A stretch of DNA of 64,000 bases. It comes from Moorella sp. Hama-1 (GTDB lineage Bacteria; Bacillota; DSM-521; Neomoorellales; Neomoorellaceae). The stretch spans positions 1,236,501 to 1,300,500 of the forward strand of contig NZ_AP024620.1 of assembly GCF_023734095.1 (NCBI RefSeq), written 5' to 3'. A program made the position numbers and the translations under genes. Numbering within the stretch: the first letter of the stretch is position 1; every line of letters starts with the position of its first letter. Positions 60,061 through 64,000 of the stretch are shown here, piece after piece. The notes below the pieces were generated by a model. The model made no database searches and had not been told where the DNA came from. It saw only the letters and a list, made by a program, of their open reading frames with translations.

Positions 60061-61470
60061 TTAACCATTCACCAGGGGCAGGGTAACTGTAAAGGTAGTA
60101 CCCTCCCCCACCGTACTTTCCACCCCGATCTGACCCTGGTGCTGCTCAACTATCCAGCGGGCTATGGCCAGACCCAGGCCAGTACCATCACTGCTACGCA
60201 TGGCGTCAGCCCGGTAAAACCGGTCGAAGATATGCTCCAGATCTTGGGGCGCAATACCTGGACCGGTATCTCTGACCTTGATTACCAGGCGCCCGGTCTC
60301 TGTTGAAGCAACGAGTTCAATCCGACCTTCCGGCGGGGTATATTTAAAGGCATTGTCCAGTAAGATAAAAAAGAGCTGCTTCAAGAAATCCCGGTTACCG
60401 AGGATCATCTTTCCGGCCAGGGTGTCCAGGCCGGTGGCCGTAAAGGCCGCCTGGCCAAGGAGGGGTGCCTGGCGGGCTATCTCCTGCAAAAGGGGCTGGA
60501 CGGCGAGGGGTTCACCCTTGATTTCCTGGCCGGCATCGGCCCGGGCCAGGGTCAGGAGGTCATTCACCAGCCGGCTCATTCGCTCGGCCTCACCGGCAAT
60601 ATCGGCCAGGGCTTCTTCCGGCATTGCGTCGCCCCGACCTTGCATTTTTCGCAGGAGATCGACATTGCCGCGGATGGTAGTCAGGGGAGTCCGCAGCTCA
60701 TGGGAGGCGTCAGCTACGAAACGGCGCTGGGCACTATAGGCTTCCTCCAGGCTGGTGTAGGCCCGCTGGAGCCGGGCCAGCATGCCATTAAAGGTAGCAG
60801 CCAGGCGGCCGACTTCATCCATAGGCCCGCTGTAGGGAACACGTTGGTCCAGGTCCTTCCCCTCCCCTATTTGTTCAGCCACCTGGGTCAGGCGGTCGAT
60901 GGGCCGCAGGGCGGTCCGGGCCAGGATATAGCCCAGGGTAGTAGCTATAAAAACTAAAAAGAGCCCCAGGAGGAGCAGCACCCGGCGCAGATTACCCAGG
61001 GTCTGCTGGACCGGGCTCAAAAGGCGGGCTACCTGGAGCAGGCCCACAGGCTGGTTTTGCAGTAAAAGGGGGACATTATAAATCCTGAGGGAGTGGTTGC
61101 CGACCACATCGGTTTCAAAAAAGGCAATACCATTCCCGGCCTGGATAAGGGTCTGGGGCCCCAGGGGTAAAGATTGGCGGCCCAGATTATCCGACCTGGT
61201 GACCACGAAACCATCACTATCCACGATCTGGATAAAGGTATCGGGGGCGGAGAAAACATTGACATTGGGCAGGGTGATGCGCTGCTGGCGCAGGATATTG
61301 CCCTCAACTTTAAAGGAACGAACTACCTCTTGGGCGCGGGTGACCAGGGAACGATCAATTTCGTTGGTCAGGTAATGGCCCATCAAGAGGTAGACAAGGC
61401 CTCCCAGGATAACGAAGGTGAGGCCCAGGGTAATGGTAACCAGCAGGGCCAGGCGTACCCGCAGGCTCAT
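60061..61470 (-). CDS. Sensor histidine kinase (HAMP, HisKA, HATPase)
   Basis: A 469-residue membrane kinase. Two membrane segments (about 10-31 and 163-184) flank an extracytoplasmic sensor domain of about 130 residues. Then come a HAMP domain (185-240), HisKA with phospho-acceptor H257 ([13 protein letters not shown]) and HATPase boxes N (LDNAFKYTP), G1 (DTGPGI) and G2 (GTGLGLAI). The signal is unknown; the fold is like Bacillus envelope-stress kinases. Its GTG/ATG start overlaps the response regulator gene by four bases. Confidence 0.93.
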   Translation of the reverse strand: MSLRVRLALLVTITLGLTFVILGGLVYLLMGHYLTNEIDRSLVTRAQEVVRSFKVEGNILRQQRITLPNVNVFSAPDTFIQIVDSDGFVVTRSDNLGRQSLPLGPQTLIQAGNGIAFFETDVVGNHSLRIYNVPLLLQNQPVGLLQVARLLSPVQQTLGNLRRVLLLLGLFLVFIATTLGYILARTALRPIDRLTQVAEQIGEGKDLDQRVPYSGPMDEVGRLAATFNGMLARLQRAYTSLEEAYSAQRRFVADASHELRTPLTTIRGNVDLLRKMQGRGDAMPEEALADIAGEAERMSRLVNDLLTLARADAGQEIKGEPLAVQPLLQEIARQAPLLGQAAFTATGLDTLAGKMILGNRDFLKQLFFILLDNAFKYTPPEGRIELVASTETGRLVIKVRDTGPGIAPQDLEHIFDRFYRADAMRSSDGTGLGLAIARWIVEQHQGQIGVESTVGEGTTFTVTLPLVNG

Positions 61471-62147
61471 GACTGCTGCTCCTTAAGGGTATACCCCACA
61501 CCTCGGACGGTCTGGATCAAACGGGGCTCGCCCCCGGCTTCCAGCTTGGACCGCAGGTAGCCAATATAAACCTCCAGGACATTAGATTCACCACTAAAAT
61601 CAAAACCCCAGATCCGGGCCATTAGTTCATCCCTGGTCAGGACCCGTTGCGGGTTCTGGAGAAAATAGAGCAGGAGTTCATATTCCTTGGCCGTCAGGGT
61701 AAAACTACGCTGGCCACGGGAACCCTCCCTAGTGGCGGTATTCAGGGCCAGATCGCTATATTGCAGGACTTGAGCCTCGGTTTCTCGGGGATGGCGCCTT
61801 AAGAGGGCGCGGATGCGGGCCAGTAATTCCTCCAGGGCGAAGGGCTTGACTAGGTAATCATCAGCACCGGTGTCCAATCCCAGGACCCGATCAGCGGTGT
61901 CATCCCTGGCGGTTAACATCAAGATAGGAATGTCGCTACTGGAGCGGATTTGGCGGCATACTGCCAGGCCATCGATGCCCGGCAGCATTATATCGAGGAT
62001 AATCAGGTCAGGTTTCCCGGCAGCCAGGGCCAGAGCCTGGGTACCGTTGGCGGCAACTTCGACCTCATAACCCTCGTAGGTCAGGGCTCGCTTGAGCATG
62101 GAAGTAATTCTGGGATCATCGTCAACAACCAGGATCCGGGTCCGCAC
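61467..62147 (-). CDS. OmpR/PhoB-family response regulator
   Basis: A 226-residue two-domain regulator. The receiver domain has acidic D10-D11, phospho-acceptor D52 (LDIMLPG), and T/K switch residues (LTARDD, KPF). The winged-helix DNA-binding domain (about 130-226) has [25 protein letters not shown] and a C-terminal [11 protein letters not shown] 62147 follows GGAGGAGGTG. Operates with the overlapping kinase gene. A strong promoter lies just upstream. Confidence 0.95.
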   Translation of the reverse strand: MRTRILVVDDDPRITSMLKRALTYEGYEVEVAANGTQALALAAGKPDLIILDIMLPGIDGLAVCRQIRSSSDIPILMLTARDDTADRVLGLDTGADDYLVKPFALEELLARIRALLRRHPRETEAQVLQYSDLALNTATREGSRGQRSFTLTAKEYELLLYFLQNPQRVLTRDELMARIWGFDFSGESNVLEVYIGYLRSKLEAGGEPRLIQTVRGVGYTLKEQQS

Positions 62148-62174
62148 TGGTTACACCTCCTCCAAGTTGTCCTA

Positions 62175-62204
62175 AATATAACGCGGAGTCCTTGTGCCTG
62201 TCAA
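62175..62204 (-). promoter_or_regulatory. Sigma-A promoter of the two-component operon
   Basis: On the minus strand TTGACA (62204-62199), 18 bases, TATATT (62180-62175), 28 bases before the response regulator start. Confidence 0.7.
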
Positions 62205-62372
62205 GGGCGACAGGGATTATAGACGGGCGGCGTATAGGAAACGCCCTGGCCCTAATTCTTCCAGGAGCTGGCCGCGCCGGAGGTCGGAATTTAAAGCCTT
62301 CCTTACAATGCTGGATATAAGTCTCTGCTGGCGGGTTATGCGTCAGGCCCGGGATTTGGGTTTAGTTAGTGC

Positions 62373-62401
62373 TTGACTTTGTCCTGGTGCTGTGCTATTA
62401 T
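62373..62401 (+). promoter_or_regulatory. Sigma-A promoter of tRNA-Gln
   Basis: TTGACT (62373-62378), 17 bases, TATTAT (62396-62401), 21 bases before the tRNA. The 170 bases between this promoter and the divergent one at 62204 hold nothing else recognisable. Confidence 0.7.
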
Positions 62402-62422
62402 AATTCGTGCGCGAAAAAATGA

Positions 62423-62496
62423 TGCGGGATGGTGTAGCGGTAGCACCCATGACTCTGGATCATGTTGCCCAGGTTCGAATCCTGGTCCCGCAGCCA
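62423..62496 (+). tRNA. tRNA-Gln (CTG anticodon)
   Basis: A 74-nt cloverleaf: acceptor TGCGGGA/TCCCGCA, discriminator G, encoded CCA, anticodon arm CATGA-CTCTGGA-TCATG, T-arm CCAGGTTCGAATCCTGG. Anticodon CTG reads CAG. A single tRNA gene with its own promoter and terminator. Confidence 0.95.
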
Positions 62497-62498
62497 GT

Positions 62499-62539
62499 AA
62501 AAGAACCTCCCTTTCAGTCAGAAGGAGGTTCTTTTTTTA
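62499..62539 (+). terminator. Terminator after tRNA-Gln
   Basis: AAAGAACCTCC (about 62499-62510) pairs with GGAGGTTCTTT (about 62524-62534), followed by a seven-T run. Confidence 0.92.
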
Positions 62540-62582
62540 TGCCAATGCCTGCTCCATGAAGTCAATCGACATATTAATAAGC

Positions 62583-62612
62583 ATAAAGGGCCGGTTTGCG
62601 GACCGGCCCTAA
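62583..62612 (-). terminator. Probable terminator of gltX
   Basis: AGGGCCGGT (62587-62595) and ACCGGCCCT (62602-62610) form a perfect 9-bp stem 36 bases after the gltX stop. The T-run on the minus strand is interrupted (TTTATGCTTATT). Confidence 0.55.
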
Positions 62613-62645
62613 TAGGTAAAGCCCCATGAGCAAGGTGGCTTAAGC

Positions 62646-64000
62646 TTACGCCAGGTTTTCCCGGATCCACCTGGCAGCCCGGTGCAGGCGTTCCAGGACG
62701 GTTTCCCGGCCCAGGAGTTCCATAATCTCGAAGAGCCCCGGTCCCATGGTCCGGCCGGAGATGGCCAGGCGGGTGGGATGAAAGAGCTGCCCTGTTGACA
62801 GACCCTTTCTTTCCGCCAGGTTCCGGTAGGCTTCTTCAGCCATCAGGGCGTTAAACTCGGGTAAAGCCTTTAACTCCTCCCCGGCCTCCTCCAGCAAGGC
62901 CGCTGCCCCGGGCTTGGCGAAATGTTTCCGAACTCCTTTTTCATCATAACTGGTAACCTCGGTGAAAAAGTAACTGGCGGCATCGGCGACCTCAGCCAGG
63001 GTCTTGACCCGGTCCCGGACGGCGCCGACAATACCCCGCACATGATTATACTCCTCCGGCGGCAATGACCCGGAAAGCAGCCCCCGGGCCTGGAGGAAAG
63101 GCACGGCTAGCCGGGTAACCCGATCCAGGTCACCCTCCCGGAGGTAATGGCCGTTGATCCAGGTTAGCTTTTTAGTATCATAAATGGCAGCGTTTTTGGA
63201 AACCCGTTCCAGGGAAAACCGGGCCACCATTTCTTCCAGGGGCATAATCTCCTCTTCATCTTCCGGTGACCAGCCCAGGAGGGCCAGGTAGTTAATAATG
63301 GCTTCGGGCAAATAACCTTCATCCCGGTATTCCTCGACTGAAGTGGCACCGTGGCGCTTACTCAGTTTACTCCGATCGGGGGCCAGGATCATGGGTACGT
63401 GGGCAAAGGCAGGCAAATCATACCCCAGGGCCTCATAAACTAAAATCTGTTTGGGGGTGTTGGAGAGGTGTTCCTCGGCCCTGATGATATGGCTGATTTG
63501 CATTAAATGGTCATCGACCACCGTGGCAAAATTATAGGTGGGCATACCGTTGGATTTAAAGATAATAAAATCATCAATGGTCTCGTTGGCAAAGGTTACC
63601 TCACCGCGGATCAGGTCCCGGACCACAGTAGAACCTTCCGCCGGCACAGCCAGGCGCACAACCGGTTGCCGGCCCTCCTGCTCCAGGCGGGTCCTGTCGG
63701 CTGGGGTTAGATAACGGCAGCGACGGTCATACATGGGGGGGCGGCCCTCAGCCTGGGCTTTCTTACGCCGTTCAGCCAGCTCCTCGACGGCACAGTAACA
63801 CAGGTAAGCCTTACCCTCATTTAATAAGCGTTCGGCCTCCCGACGGTAAATCTCCAGCCGCTGGGACTGCAGATAGGGTCCGAACTGGCCTCCCTTTTCC
63901 GGCCCTTCATCCCAATCCAAACCCAGCCAGCTCATGGCAGCCAGGATTTCTTTGTAGGAAGCCTCGGTGGAACGTTCAGTATCTGTATCATCAATACGCA
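62646..64000 (-). CDS. gltX: Glutamate-tRNA ligase (5' end outside window)
   Basis: The frame is open to the window edge and gives about the last 451 residues of a class I GluRS. At the edge RIDDTDTERST follows the (missing) HIGH motif. The KMSKS-equivalent is SKLSKRHG, with NGMPTYNFATVVDDHLM before it and an all-alpha anticodon-binding domain at the C-terminus. ATG 63935 is internal. Discriminating versus tRNA-Gln-charging type cannot be decided from sequence alone. It is near tRNA-Glu and tRNA-Gln genes by coincidence or clustering. Confidence 0.96.
   Translation of the reverse strand, partial: RIDDTDTERSTEASYKEILAAMSWLGLDWDEGPEKGGQFGPYLQSQRLEIYRREAERLLNEGKAYLCYCAVEELAERRKKAQAEGRPPMYDRRCRYLTPADRTRLEQEGRQPVVRLAVPAEGSTVVRDLIRGEVTFANETIDDFIIFKSNGMPTYNFATVVDDHLMQISHIIRAEEHLSNTPKQILVYEALGYDLPAFAHVPMILAPDRSKLSKRHGATSVEEYRDEGYLPEAIINYLALLGWSPEDEEEIMPLEEMVARFSLERVSKNAAIYDTKKLTWINGHYLREGDLDRVTRLAVPFLQARGLLSGSLPPEEYNHVRGIVGAVRDRVKTLAEVADAASYFFTEVTSYDEKGVRKHFAKPGAAALLEEAGEELKALPEFNALMAEEAYRNLAERKGLSTGQLFHPTRLAISGRTMGPGLFEIMELLGRETVLERLHRAARWIRENLA

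Overview
The window is a G+C-rich chromosomal segment from an endospore-forming, anaerobic, low-G+C-type Firmicute lineage. Gene content and order point to a thermophilic acetogen close to Moorella thermoacetica; that species assignment is inference. The evidence is the sporulation set (gerA operon, tepA, spoIIIE/ftsK, spoVS, spoVK), RNases J and Y, Hfq, a complete anaerobic cobamide pathway, and a gene order that follows the Bacillus subtilis dapA-rnj-tepA-spoIIIE-rodZ-pgsA-recA-rny-ymdB-spoVS-miaB-mutSL-miaA-hfq-spoVK-ynbB series.

Layout. 1-2400: end of dapA and rnj (RNase J). 2470-7740, minus strand: tepA, a ylzJ-like gene and a gerA-type germinant receptor operon (A, C, B order). 7876-17685, plus: ftsK/spoIIIE, rodZ-like, rimO, a structured repeat, pgsA, an unknown membrane protein with a short FtsH-like protease, thpR, recA, recX. 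17891-22703: rny (apparent ATT start), an unknown gene, ymdB, spoVS, a PHP phosphatase and a coiled-coil protein. 22700-40330: one long cobamide operon with its own promoter, cobalamin riboswitch and final terminator (cobU, cbiD, E, T, L, F, G, H, J, X, C, cobQ, cbiB, cbiA, cobT, cobS, pduX-like, cobD, cobC, and a small HTH gene). 40495-51575: guaB, a DUF362 ferredoxin, a PPC-domain protein, a DUF151 nuclease, then the miaB-mutS-mutL-miaA-hfq operon. 51809-54685: DUF1540, spoVK, a methionine-gamma-lyase-like gene. 54667-64000 is mostly minus strand: lexA, a CopZ-like Fe-S protein, citrate synthase, two small genes missed by length filters, tRNA-Glu, nfo, a secreted protein, a two-component system, tRNA-Gln (plus strand) and gltX, which runs off the edge.

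Two things stand out. First, cbiA (cobyrinate a,c-diamide synthase) has an in-frame TGA exactly where the catalytic cysteine of its glutaminase domain belongs, with intact coding sequence on both sides. This is the signature of a selenocysteine-containing amidotransferase, a type I do not know to be described. Second, a 317-nt non-coding element occurs twice nearly intact (12420-12736 and 30289-30605) and once as an internal deletion (about 23609-23762). It has a long closing stem, further helices and a pseudoknot. Two of the three copies lie inside the cobamide operon, and their conserved 3' ends carry the ribosome binding sites of cbiD and cbiX. It may be a HEARO/omega-RNA-like mobile RNA without its protein. 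Smaller observations are four sigma-H-like promoters, an attenuator-like hairpin directly in front of rny, and an atypical LexA box over the lexA promoter.
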